Shown piece by piece: positions 36,640-50,200 of a DNA stretch of 64,000 nucleotides. The DNA comes from Mastigias papua (Eukaryota; Cnidaria; Scyphozoa; Rhizostomeae; Mastigiidae), in NCBI GenBank assembly GCA_964019165.1, contig OZ025267.1, forward strand, positions 13,176,569-13,240,568, written 5' to 3'. The notes under the pieces are model-generated. The model was given only the letters and a program-made list of their open reading frames with translations, did no database searches and was not told the origin of the DNA. The translations under genes were made by a program, and so were the position numbers. The number at the start of each line of letters is the position of its first letter. Position 1 is the stretch's first letter.

Positions 36640-38565
36640 TGGGACTCAACAGTGGGACCCCCAAGCGGGATGAGTCACTTATTAGAATTGAAGAAGGGCC
36701 TAATGCCGGTGGGAGTATCACTCATACTGGGCGTATCGTTCTAGTTGATGACGGCAAAACGCCTGACTGTACAGAGATAAGAAAGAGCCGGAACAGATGG
36801 CTGAAGAAGAACCACAAACTCGGAACATGGAACAGCAGAAGCATGGCTGTTGATAGACTGAGCACTATTATCGAAAAAGCGAAAGCAAAGTAATGTTGAC
36901 ATCTTAGGAGTTGCTGAACCTCATTGGGCAGGGAGTGGCCATCTCACAACAAGTTGCGGTGGGCAATTTATACGCTCAGGTAGAGAGATAGCAAGACAAA
37001 CTGGATTTGGTTTATTTTTATCAAAGGCAATAATGAAAAGCCTTAAAGGATACAAACCAGTAAATGATAGAATCATCAATATCAGATTACTAGGACAAGT
37101 AAAAAAAACAGCACACTCATACATATATACCCTCCAACAACAGATCAATAGCGGAAGAATTATAAGAGTTTTATGATGCATTGCATAAAGTGATAGACAT
37201 CAAGGAAAATCAAGATATCCTGGTCATCTGAAGGGATGTCAGTTCCAAAGTAGGATCAAAAAAACATACTGAGGAAAATGGAATAGTTGGAAATGCAGGG
37301 CTGGGGGAGAGAAATGATAGAGGAATCAGAACTTGTAATGTCAGATCACCTAGCAATCAGAAACAGCATGTTTGAGAAACACCGAATAAGGTTGTACACC
37401 TGGACATCATCAGATGGAGCAACGAAGAACCAAATTGGTTATTTAATGATTGAAAAGAGATGGGCCTCTACTATACAAGATGTCACTAACAAACCTTGTG
37501 CGGATTGTGACAAGGACCATATATTTCTTGTTGCAACACTAAAAGTGAAACTGAAGTGCAAGAAAATACATACAATGCCTGTCCGCTATGAATTCTAGGA
37601 GATGGATGAAAACTCCAACATCAAGTAAAAAATCGTTTCACAGTATTGCTCAGGAATATTGAAGAAAAGGAACCTGATGAGATTGCAAATGAATCAAAAA
37701 ACATCTATTTAGAAAAAGGACAAAAGCACTTCAGAAGGAGGGTAGTCAGAAAACAACCCTAGTTGATAGAAGGTACCCTACAGAAGGTCAAACAGAAGCA
37801 GAAGCAGAGAGAAAATCTGGAGCCCACAGTAGTGACTACAAGGCAATAGCAAAGAGGTGAGAAACAGTCAAAAAAATATCTAATTGGCAAGTGTCAAAAT
37901 ATCGAAGAATTTATGAAAAAACAAAAGCAGAGAAATGTACAATAAAATAGAAAGCGTCACGAAGACATTCCAACCACGACTTGGTGCTATAAAGGATGAG
38001 AATTGAAATATAGTAGATCGATGTTAAAGGTATTGTGAAGGAATGTCCACAAGTAACAGACCAGCAACTGAAGTTCAAAAAGTAAGGATTGAAGATCCAG
38101 AGCTAAAGGAAGGTTCATGCCTACCACCTTTGAAATCAGAAGTTGAACGGCTATCAAGTCATTAAAAGATGAGAAAAATCCTGGATACGACAAAATTGAG
38201 GCAGAAATAATAACAGCAAGTGGAGCAGCAGGAATTGAAGTGTAGGATAAGTTGCGCACTAGGATATAGCAAAATGGGACAGTGGCCTACCATTGGAAAA
38301 GAGCAATCGTTATAGCACTACCAGAGAAAGGAGAGTTACAGCAATGCTCTATTGATATCATTGATCAGCCATACAAGCAAAACATTGCTCAAAGTCATCA
38401 TGAAAAGAATTGAATGCAGAATTGAGGAAGATATAAGTAACGCACAGGCAGGGTTTAGAAAGAACATAGGGACTCGAGACCACATCGTTAACTTAAACAT
38501 GATTGCCCAGAAATATCTGGAAGTGAACACCAGCTTATACAGCAACCCCACTGATAAGAATATAG
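36640..38565 (+). mobile_element. RTE-like LINE, endonuclease plus RT remnant
   Basis: The endonuclease begins KLGTWNSRSMAVDRLSTII, continues with VAEPHWAGSGHL and GLFLSKAIMKSLKGYKPVND, and later has RLYTWTSSDGATKNQI and DCDKDHIFLVATLKVKLK. RT remnants occur near 38350-38525 (LLKVIMKRIECRIEED, QAGFRKNIGTRDHIVN). These phrases are those of the RTE-like elements often mis-annotated as craniofacial development protein 2. Many stops; dead. Confidence 0.8.
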
Positions 38566-40637
38566 CTCAAAATTTCAGCCTATATAGGTTCCTATGTGCA
38601 GGAGGCTTGAAGTCAGAATGTTAGGCTAGCAGATTCTTATAACCGTGGTTCTTATACTCCGGCTATTATAGTTTCTAAGGTTTGCAATTCGTTCAGTATA
38701 CAACCAATATTCTACCGAAAGATAGACATCTTTATTTTAGTTAAAAATTGAAGCTTGAAAATAGAAGAGCTAATTAGAGGAAAGAAGTTCCACCTTTGAT
38801 ACAATAATGCCCAAATGTGAAACGTATTAAATTACAATAGCCTTTTCTTTAATTTAGAATGAGAAAGTTAGTTGTGTCCGAAATCAATAGGCAGTTGCTT
38901 GGTGGAGAATTTACTCTTCATCCATAAAATCGTAAAGAAAATGGATCTAGTTTTGACCTTTTTCATAGGCATTACATTCATAGCCGCATGTTTTCTAAAA
39001 ACTGTGCTATTTGTGGCAGTGAGAATTTTTTTGTCTTAGCTGCAATCTGCCTATGGATTCAAAAATTACCTTGAAGAGAGTGATTGGTGTTTTATGACAT
39101 TATCAGTGATGCAAGCTTTTCTTAGGGATATATGATGATGTTCTCCTTTTGCTTTTGCTTTTAAATTTGAGATCAGGATAAGATTGAGAACGTTCCAGAC
39201 CAGAGTCGGAATTTTGCTGCTGTCTTTTCCTATTAGTTTTCTGCTTCTGAATTAGCAATAGCATATTCTTTCGGGAAATTTACATTAGCATGAGGATGGA
39301 GTGCCCAATAAATGTCATAACATGTTGCAATACCAAATTCTACTTGCTTCTTGTCATCTACGATTATGCTCAAATACGTAAACTCATGTCCGGAAAGCCA
39401 GTGTCATTTTTGACAATTAGTCTTAAATTTTCCGACACTTATTCTAAATAGTTTTATTTAACGTTGAACTATGTTCATAAATCGATTCATGTCTGCTTTG
39501 TGTTCTGGGACTACCATGTCCTTATATGGAAATTCAGGCCTGGACCACCAAATTTCATATTTTTGACACTGTTTTTTTTCCCAGATAAAACTAATTAGGA
39601 AAGTTGCAGGCCTCCATAGATTTCAGAAACTGCTGTTGAATCAATCTAAGTAAAAATTTCCGAAAAATCCACTGCTTGGTTCACTGTGTATTTACCTTAC
39701 CTGTGTGTTTAGCTCACTTAACTAGTATGTTCTTTGGTACATATTGTCTACCTTGACAGCCACTGTAGACCTTTTAGTACTATCCTCTTGCTAATGCCAA
39801 ATAGGTTTTCTTAGTAGCGAGTTAACATATTTATCTCAATTCTATTAGATTGAGGGCATGTTTGATTTTGCCAGTTAAGTGGATATAAATCATCATTATA
39901 TAAACGCTGGTTTATCGAAGAGTCCATACCTTATAATGGTTAGCACTCAGGCCTATTAGTTCAAGATCTCATTTGCATCTTAAGCAACAGTGAGACTGCA
40001 GATAGATTAAGTTATCGCTTCAAGGAGACCAGTACCCTGCTCAAAGGAAGTTTATGTGCATTAGTAATAACTTGAGGTATTCATAGCAGAATCCAGCACC
40101 AGCTGAAGTTTGACGGTTGATCCTTGAAGAAGTATATACTTGCAGACACTAATTCTGGTATCTTTGAGGCCATATTTTTGTCTAAAGTTTATATATTTAT
40201 TATACATCCGTACTGCACTAAGGAGGGCAATTAAAAGTTGTTCCTTTGTTTTCGTCTCTATTTAAGAGGTAGCTTTGTATCAAGAAGTATCTGTTGCCCT
40301 GCTTTCCATCCCATTGTTGATGTAATGCATTTAGCAAAGAATATTCCTTTAGGACTTTAGTGAATGCTTTTCATGTTATACGTGATCTTCTGTTTGCACC
40401 TGTATCTTGATTGAAAATACATGTCTCTTGTCGGCTGCCTTGATTATTGGGCACTATCTTTTACCAGCAAGTAAATCATTTGTTTCATCAATCTCAGTTT
40501 TTCAATTATGTACTCCATAGAGACATTATTTTGCTTTGAGTTATGAGAGGTTTTTCTGATCACATTGTTCACATGTCCCTCAAGCCTGATTTCTACGATT
40601 TCCCCGTGAGTCAGCAGGAAACTTGTTTGGTACAGCT
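38566..40637. other. no feature recognised (JADE upstream intron or intergenic)
   Basis: AT-rich, no open frame of interest. Confidence 0.5.
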
Positions 40638-40973
40638 AGGAGCATTCATAAAGTACTTACGTTCAACGGTTTTGGCCCCCTCCCCTTCTACGCTTTTGTA
40701 CATTGTAGAGGTACCCCCTCCCCTAAGCGTATGTACTTTTAAATCCTTATCCCCCGCCTGTATTTTTTATTCTCTTGTTTATCTCACGATTATCAAAGTT
40801 TGCAAAATTAATTCCTGCTCCAGAAATCTATCATCTAATGCTTCGCAAGTATGAAACGTTTAAAAATTATGAGTTTAAGTACGTTCTTTGAAGAGGTCCT
40901 CTACCCTTGTACGTTTTTGTGCGCTTTTTTGGGTACCCTCTCCCCTATTCATAATTTACTTACTTTTGTTCCT
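40638..40973. mobile_element. MITE-like element of the CATTCA-AAAGTAC family
   Basis: Left AGGAGCATTCATAAAGTACT; the right end is a loose complement (ACTTACTTTTGTTCCT). Inside are the C-rich blocks followed by (T)ACG-TTTTGTAC that also characterise 55341-55728. Ends are diverged. Confidence 0.55.
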
Positions 40974-41229
40974 ATTGTATTACCAATATACCGTATATGC
41001 AAGTCACATTGTTGATAGCTGTTTCGGCCATTATGCACGTGGTTACTAGGGCACAACTGAAACTAGTCAGTATGTTGGTAAAATTTTAGACGTCCAAGAA
41101 TCTTCATTGGATTTGTAGACTTCCGACCTTAAAGTTAATCGCAGCGATTGTACTCTTAAGTACTTATTATGAAAGTTTTGCAATTAGAACTATTAACTTT
41201 GTGAAATAGTTTATTTTTCTTTGTTGCAG

Positions 41230-41282
41230 GTCCTTCTGACATTCAGTTTAGAGGAGACGTTAATGATAGGAGACCAGCCGAG
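41230..41282 (+). CDS. JADE: JADE exon a (first certain exon)
   Basis: 53 nt after TTGTTGCAG, donor GTACGT. Needs one base from an upstream exon, then reads [17 protein letters not shown]. The final PAE matches the PSE/PAE preceding VFRTD in vertebrate JADE proteins. Ends in phase 0. Confidence 0.8.
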
Positions 41283-44200
41283 GTACGTTCTTTCATGTTT
41301 TTATCAAAAGCTGAATTTAAGCAATGTTTCTTTGTAAAAGCCAACGATATATGCTTGAAGTATTGCGAACACACAGATCTTACCAGTAATTTAATGGATT
41401 GTCATCATTGCACCAGATCAGCACTGCATAGAACAGCGGAAATCATAGTCATGGGGTAAATAGGTGGGGAGAATTGGATGTGGCCATAATTTAGCTTCCA
41501 CTTTTTGGTTTTGAAATTATGAAGGAAGGTGAATGTTCAGCTATAGGCTTTGTTGCTTAATTTGAAATAGTGGAAAATCTTCTAATTCTTTTCCCTGCAT
41601 TATGTTATGCTCTGATCAGGGCAAAAGAGATGCTTATTGATTTTTCAGATTTGATACTCGGTATTTTGCTCTTTCCTTTCTAAACCTATCCTTCCTGCTG
41701 GTTTTTTCATCTTTTTGGAAGATATTTTTCCTTCTTACTGATGATATTTTTAGTGAATGAACTTCAAGTTTATGCTATGGATACTTGTCATTAATGACTC
41801 TTGTTTTCCATGGTGTTGTACATCCAATACAGATTCAATATATTTTAGGAAATTTTGAGCTCAGTCATTAGGTTGTTTGGAAATTAATACGCTGCTCAAT
41901 GATTAGGCCAGTTTGCTGTCATATAGTAGGAAGTTTGATATGTGTTAAAATTCTTCTGATTGTTAAAGTTTTTTACTCATATTTATTGCAAATAATTAGT
42001 GTAGAGTGAAGGGTGCAACTGCTAGCTTACTGATCGTTCATAAGCTGTTTGCACATGCGGCGCCTGAGTGATTGGCTTACTTAACAGAAATGGAGCTAAA
42101 CCTAGTGGTCACCACTGTGGACTGTAGGTTGCACTAAGGAATTACCCAATTGCATCATTGACATCATTGAGGTGCCCAACCAATATGATTTTCCCTAAGT
42201 TGGGTTATTGCCACAATCTCCTTAGTAGGTTCTTATTGGGTACAATGCAAACATGACAATAAGGTGCTCTATAGAAGACAACGTAGACCTACTCACTCAC
42301 ACCACATTTGAATATTTTTCATGCCACAAATCTACTATTCCGTGGTACATTTGCACTTCGGACGGCACAGATCTATATTTCACTGCGCATGCATACACTT
42401 CTCACAGAAATTACATCTCTGTGGCCATTGGTTAACCTGATTTTAAATGAGCACAAACTTGACAGTGCACATAACAATGGTTACTTGAATTATGTAACTT
42501 TAATTTTAAACTCAAAGGCTGCCTAGAATTTTCTAACGAATTTCCCGTTCAAGTGTGGACCCTTCACAAGAGCAGTTTCAATGAAGATAGCAAAGGAAAA
42601 TTCCCCCATAGAGGAACTTATGACTATTTATGTGCACATAAATTTACAGACATGCTTGTGACAGGATATTACTCTTCACCTGTGAAGGGATCTGTAAGGC
42701 CTGAGAGAGTAAAATCGCCTGTATTTGCAATGATGAAAAACTCAAAATCGACACCAATCACAGAAGAATCTTTCTTTCTGCCAAAGTAGGGTAAAAAGTA
42801 TAACATTGTATTAGAAATTGTTCGCTCTGGTTTATATTTTGATGAGATGAATATTGCTGTCATGTGACAAAGAAGTTTCGTGCTATAGAACTGTGCTTTA
42901 GAAGGGGATGGTCTTTGGCCAGAATATTGGAACGTAGTAAAATACCATATTGGCTTTAGTGTTACCAGAAACATCGGGAATCAGTCTTCGCTGGGGGGAT
43001 GGGGGTGAGAACTTAAACTTTACCTAATCAAATTACATTGTACTTGAAGTTCTTTACTTGTACAAGCATGAAAATGAATGACTGAATTAAAAATAAATTG
43101 CAAATGGTTTCGTCCATTTTCTTAAACAGTTATTGTATGTTTTTTACTGAGATGTGTTTAGACCACATAATATAAGACCACATTTCTCTGCATGTTATCA
43201 TCTTTGCTACATACACGCACCCCCCTTCCTCCTAGAAGAATGTTGGTTCATCTATAGGACACTTGAAGTTGGCATGCACGTAAAATTTTCCCATTATCGA
43301 CTATACTTCTCCAAAAGCCCAGCATAGTTTCAGGGGGAGAGGGGAATGAAAGTTTATTGACAAAAAGTGCAGAATGTCCCAAGACTCTTGGCGACAGACC
43401 TACGACCTGAATTATTTCTCCTTGCAGACAAAACTTGCATGAAATGTTATGCCAAATTGCGGTTGGGGGTACAAAATCCCCACAAAGACCCACCCCCTCC
43501 CCTATCGTGATGCCCTTGAGTATTACCGTTCCGGAGTGGAAAGTTTGCCTAAATTGCTCAAAGTGAAAGTGAAATATCATCACTGTACAAAATTCATTCG
43601 TACACATGTTCAGTTCATCGATACAAAAATTGGCTTCACTTCGCCATGGAGTAATCCCTGTAGAGATGGTAGTGATGAGTGGGATGAATGTAGTATTATT
43701 TGCTTTTCAGATATTCATTTGAAAGTCAGTATGGGCTATTTGATTCATTTTGTTCATAGGATTGTAAAGAAACTTACAAGCGACCAATAGACCACTTTCA
43801 CATTCATTTTGAAATAGAGGTCTGAGTGTTGAAAGTGAGGCTAACGATGATGTCCTGTGATTTGCAGTAGCGAAGCCTTGTTACATTCCACAATTTTTAC
43901 TAAGTTTACAAGTTTGCGGGTATTTTTTACTTTGAGAAGTAGTGGCAGAAAGCATTGGCAATGAGTTGAGTGTTAAGTCAGCTGGAACACAGTGCGCCGC
44001 CTATTGTCCCTTGAATAGATTTTATAGCTGTGATGGAGTACCGACTGGCCTTCACATGATGTCGTTAAATTCTCAAACAGCCCAGAAAGACACATAAATA
44101 CTAGCTTGAGATTAGATTAAGGAGAACAGATTCATTAGTTGCAATATAGAATATCATGGACAGACGTTAATTCTCGAGTTTCAAATATGTTTTTCTGCAT

Positions 44201-47200
44201 ACTTTACGCACAATTGCAGACCAAGTATTGACAGTCCGTTTTTGTTTACTGTTTCAATCCTTAACTTGTTATTGTATAGCTTTTTGGCCCTAAGTTATAT
44301 GTAAGTGCAGCTTGTTACATCATTTGATCCATTTTATTTAGTATTCAAGCAAGAGGGCTTCCACATAGAGACAAAACAGGTTTTTAACAATGAATTATGG
44401 TTTTCCCCTCAAACAATAAAATAACACTAACTGCCCTTAATCTGGGCACTGCAGCTAAGCATTGTGTTTGAACATTAGTTCATGATTTTTCTGCCCTTAG
44501 AAGTCTATCCACTATGTAAAATGGAGTTCCTATAACCAAAAGAAGAGCTGCTAAGTGTTACTTTTTCTCAATCCCTAAGCTTGTCTGTGAATTTTGTAAT
44601 AGACTCACATGATGTGCAATGAATCTTCTCTGTAAATTATTAATTCTAAACCTTAAATAGACTATTTCTTAAGCTTTTAAAGCCATAGACTTATTATATA
44701 CATATTGCAAATAGGGTGAATTTTGGGTTCCATCCTCAAGAGATGTTGCAAAACTTGAGAACTCATGAAACATTGAGTTAACTTTTCAAGAAGCTTCCAC
44801 TATGCAGGGTTATACAGTCAGGAAAACCTGTATTTTTAAGGACAGTCTGGAAAAGTCAGAAAATTTTATTGAAACCTGAAAAAGTCAGGAAAAAGTCAGG
44901 AAAAAGTCAGGAAAAAGTCAGGAAAAAGTCAGGAGTGTTTTCATCAATGTGAATAAATTCTGTTGTGCCCAATAAACAACTCTGCACATAGGATGCAGTA
45001 TATGATATTTTTTTGTTCCTGTTTGAGAAAGTAGTTGACCAGAGAGCCTCCCTTTCTTACTCAATTTGGAAAAATGTGTTCAGTTGCTTAGTTTTGAAAG
45101 ATGGGGCAGTTGCATCATTTGCAGAAATTATGTATCTCTGATATGTAGTCAAGAAAAACTCCTCAATTTTCAAGAAAAGTCAGGAAAGAATATTAGGCAG
45201 GATGCCTGCTATGTTGGCAGCAGGCAGATTGCATTGGAGAAGGTACTTGTCTGTGTAACCTGTGTTTACACAAATAATCATGTAAAAGCTTATCCTTATT
45301 TTGATGGTGGCTAAGATTTGATGCTTCTTGAGTCATAGAGCTCAATGAAGATTGAAACTGGGCTTATATTTTTATCACTTTATTTATCAAGGCTGAGTTC
45401 TAATAGAAGAACCTTATTTATTGAAAATATGACAGCTTTTGAGGATGATGGAGCATCCTGACTAATTCCTCCTTATCTCCCAATAAACAAAATACCACCA
45501 ATATAACTAAATTTCCAAATACACCTAAAATGAAGCCTGCCAAACAGGTGCACGCACCACTGACTGCATTTCCAGAAGGATCAATAGCAAGAATATATTG
45601 ATAACATCAATTGCACTGTCAGTGTCAATGATGAATATTCAATTCAAGATTCTTGCCATGCATTTATCGAAAAAATATGGTTGCTATCTTTAGCAAGACA
45701 AATTTTTCACATTGAAAGTGTTATAACAAACTTTGAACTTGGCATTTTTGCAGCAAACCTACTTTAGGTCTTTGCATTTAAAATTATGCAAAATCAAGTG
45801 GACGGTGCAACATCTCAAAAATTAGAACTTCAAGGCAAATACCCACACTGTAAAGAACTTGTGTTGTAATATTTGCACCAAAAGGACTCCTTACACAATC
45901 TTTGGGTGATTGGGCTACCTGCTTTCTCCTCAAATATAGAACGAACGAGATCGGCCTTCTTAGTACACGGTGAAACTAAGATTATTTCGTGCTAAATGGC
46001 TGTCGAAGATAGTCAATCTTCTAAAAAAGATAATATATTTTCCGTCTTGAAGCATCTTATTGAAGCAATCCATTGTTAAGACGTAGCAAGAAGCAAAATA
46101 CGGCATCAAAACACACCATCACACTGTACGAAGGTTGAGGACATCATCGTTAGCCTCGCTTTCCATTTCATAGATCCACGTGACTTTGGAATGTGAAAAG
46201 GGTCTACTAATTTATTCACCACCGTCTTTTATGAAGTAGTTCCAAATTTGAGCTATGTTGTTACTAGACCTAACCATATATTGTTTGGAATTTTAGATTT
46301 TCAGAACAGATTTTATCACGGCTATGAAAATAGCCGACAACCAAACCTTGCCAGTCGGAAGTCATTTCGAATTAGTTGATACTTGGAGGCAAGAATGGGA
46401 AAAAGGAGTTCAGGTGAGAATAACTAATTATTGTGTCCCTATTGTTGTATATTTATTTTCTGTCCTAGTAAACTTAGGCATATTTGGGCTTAATTTGTTT
46501 TGCATTACGATTTTTTTGATAGTAATCTGTTAGTTCACAAGTATATTATTTGCAGATTGTTGCGTTAAGACGATTTGAACTTTTCTGATTGAAGGATGGA
46601 ATGATGTATTTATCAGATAGGTATGCTACTGGATTTATAGCAAGCCAGCTAACTTGATTGCAAACTAGCAGATTTCTCTGAAAATCAGTTATATTGGGAG
46701 AGTGGATGGCTTTGGGAATATGCATTGATTATCATCGACTTGTCAGTATGGTGTGAAAGTTAGATTAGAGACAGGCACACTTGTAGATTGGTTATCTTTT
46801 TCCTACGATGGTGCATTTGATGAGAGTTGACCAAGGAACTGTGATCTACAGATGTATATGTACGTGTGTTTTCGTGGAGTTTGATGCACTTCCTTCCCCA
46901 GTGCACCATAGTAAGCATATGACTATCCCCAGGCTTACTCCCTCTGTAGTGCGTACTCTTTTGACTTGTGTGAATTTGCTCCTTGTATTGAGCTTGCTTA
47001 GAAGTCGGCCCAAAAAGGTTTGGGCCCGTTCATTAGTACTTTAGCCATATTTTGGATTTAGACATCTAGTTTTTGCAAAGAATCTAAAATGGCAATGTGT
47101 AACAAATATCTCAATTGCCAAGAAAAGGATCAAGTCCATTTTAAGCATCTTCTTCAGCAAAAGATGAACTTAGGAATGTTAAATTGTCAAAGATCACCGT

Positions 47201-50200
47201 TCTACCATTTTCATGGTTCTCCTTCACGATTGCCTGCCTAATGATGTTGTTCTAAGTTAAGTGATCAGTATTTGTCACTTACTTTGTTCGATTTATTTTT
47301 TGAAATAAGTGTGCACTTTTTTCTCTGAAATGGCGGAATATGATGTTTGATTCAAAAACCTTTCATTGTAAAGCGCATTCTTACAAATCATGAACAAAGT
47401 TAGCGAAGGCTGAAACATGATGTTTAAAAATATTTGTCCGTGCGTACTTTTATGGCAGGACACCTCTCTCCACGTTTCACAGAATTGCGCTTAAGTTGAC
47501 CCCCTCCCCTCCCCCTTGGTATGTAGGTACTTAATGGATGGCCCCTTAATATCATCATTTGTGTTGCATACAGAATTTCAGATCTTTTTCAAATCATCAG
47601 TATCAAATTCTATTTGAATCTTTTTCCACCATATTGTATTTTAGGTAGCAGTCAATCCACAAGCTTTACCAAAGGTTTCATTTAGGTTAGATACAGTAGT
47701 TTTTACTTCCTGCTCACGTTATTTGTCGCCTTTTGTTTGTTTTCTATAATTTAGTTTCAATTGAATTTAATTTGAAGTGAATTAGGAAATTCTCGTTGGA
47801 GGTTGCTATTTCGGAAATGGTTCAGTGTTGGTAATGTTGACTCCCAACTAGCCTTTCATACATAGGCAGTTTTTATTGACTATTTCAATTGATGAAGTAT
47901 GATATCAAAGCATCTTCTGCAGGTGTGTCGAAATTACTGACCGCGGACCAAATGCGGCATGCAGGCCAGGTTTTTTAACCTGCAGCAAGCTCTTATACTA
48001 TAGTTTTGAATACAGTAATTCAGTGACATCTGAATTTAAATAGCTCTGAAAGGAACCAGAATATAGTTAGTTTTGTCAGAAACTCGTTTAGGAGAAAGAC
48101 AATTTGTTAAAAGTATTTTGCGGTAAGCACTTACAGCCCCTTCTCTAGGCTTGTTCGGCTGTATCGAACTTCCACGCGCATTTTTATAGAAACAGAGAGC
48201 TGAATTCGGCGATTGTTAATGGAAAATTCAAATCTTGTTTTCAACTGGGAGTGCTCTTTCATTTTTTGGAGCAAAACAATTTTTTGTAATAGTGCTTTCC
48301 ATTCATTTGATTTAGGAAGAAAGATTTACAGATACATGGAAAGAGATTGGATGCATTTTCTCTGTAAGCTAAACTTTCATTACACTTTTGCCAATTCTTC
48401 TATCAAGAAGTCTCACTAGTGTTGTGATTTTTTGTCAGTTCCAATGTGAGGACGTGTTGAATACTTCGCCATATTGTAGGAATTCTTATTAATTTACAGA
48501 CCAAAGGTTAAAATTACAGTTCGCTCTCCAGAGCTAGTTCATACCAATGAAAAGACAACCGGTTGCGTGTATGATTTGGATGACATGGATGTTAGCTGGT
48601 TGCAAGCTGTTAGATCGTCATCAAAAAGAGGAACAAGTATGTAGTGTTCTAATTTGAATGATAGATATCTGAGCTTGGATATAGATCTTCTTTCTTCATT
48701 TATTCTAATTTAGCTTTTGTTACTCAGAGTCGTCGTATTGGTCGGCTTTTTGTTTATCTCATCTAAATTTGAATTCCCAAGATATAGGACCTTTCGTTGA
48801 ATATGCGATCGTCCTTGTTGTAAATGAAGTCATCTTTAGCTTTGACTCACATCTGCAGTTCGCCCTCAGTTGAATCCGAGGTTCCTACTAAACGGTTATT
48901 AGGTTGGTTTTAATATATTGATTTTCTGTAGATGTCATTGATGAACATGTAATGGAGAAGACAATGGCATTATTCGAAAGAAAGGTTGGTGTGTGAGTTT
49001 TAGGGGCATTTAGTAATGAAAAAATAGATGACATGTGCATGATTTTCTGGAAGACAATGTAGAGGGCATTTATGCAGTGCACTCTAATTCATGTCAGCAA
49101 CGAAACCATAAGAGTAGGAATTGTGTGCTCTTATCATCGCATTGCCCTTCTTTGAACGTAGTACATGATAGCTTTAAGATTTTACCACCAGCCAGTTATC
49201 TCAACTAACTGTGTTGGTACTTTCGCTCATTTCATGTACTTATACTTGTATCCTTTTTCCTTATTTCTTTTGAACAGTAAAGGACACAATAAGCAATTTT
49301 GCAAATTTAGACATTAACATTGTTTATTCTGTAGTGCTTCGAGAATATGGCACATGCTGTTGCAACTAAGAAAGGCCTTAGTATTGAGTATGATGATTCT
49401 ACGACATGTGATGTTTGCCTTTCGGTAAGTTAAAGATTATTGGATTATATTCAGTTGCTTTCAGTTGTACAGATAGAATCGACCATACACTTGGAATCTA
49501 GTATGTTCGCAGTGCTGATCTTAGAAAGCAAGTATTTGACTTTGCATCATCCCTGGCAGGTGTGGTCAAGTAGTGTTATCATTATCAACTACAGTTTTCT
49601 ATTTTTCCTTACTTGCAATCATCAATATTTTTAAAGTCAGATTACTTCAGTTGTACTACATAGAAGGATGAAGTTTTTGTGCTTCTCTATGTCCCTTGCA
49701 GTATTCCTATTATATTCGTTATTGCTCTTGAGCCATGGCAATCGTAAATAGGTATTGGTTCCATTTCTTCGTAATGCAGCGTAAATGTATGATATTTTAT
49801 AATTCTTAGCACATTGGCATATCTAAGATGAAGCAGATTTTTGTACTTCATTTTTGTAGAGCAGATTTAAGAATTTCTAAAGGCGTTGGCAGGCCTCCCA
49901 GTCTTTCGGAAAATCCTAAAAATCTTAAAATTTCGCCTTTTTTCTTAAATAGCAATAATGTTGGAAAAATTGCAATATTTTAAATGATCACAAAATTACC
50001 AAAAGGTTGGGATGCGAAAACCGTGCTTGTTGTTTTCAAGCTACTATAATATCTTCTTTTTGCTATGCTTATTGCTAATCTGAGATGAAGTTAAATTGTG
50101 ATCAGTTGATTTTTATTGAGGAAAATACGGCTTTTTTCATTAGGCAAGAACATAGATTTTGGGGAGAAATATTTTATAGAAACAACTCGAATTATCGCAA

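Noticed and set aside
36640..37600. Host craniofacial development protein 2-like gene
   Set aside because: The motifs are those of an RTE-like LINE endonuclease, and the frame is full of stops.
43449..43790. 113-aa plus-strand frame with a Cys-containing stretch
   Set aside because: It starts in MITE-derived sequence and ends at a transposon TIR; no domain identified.
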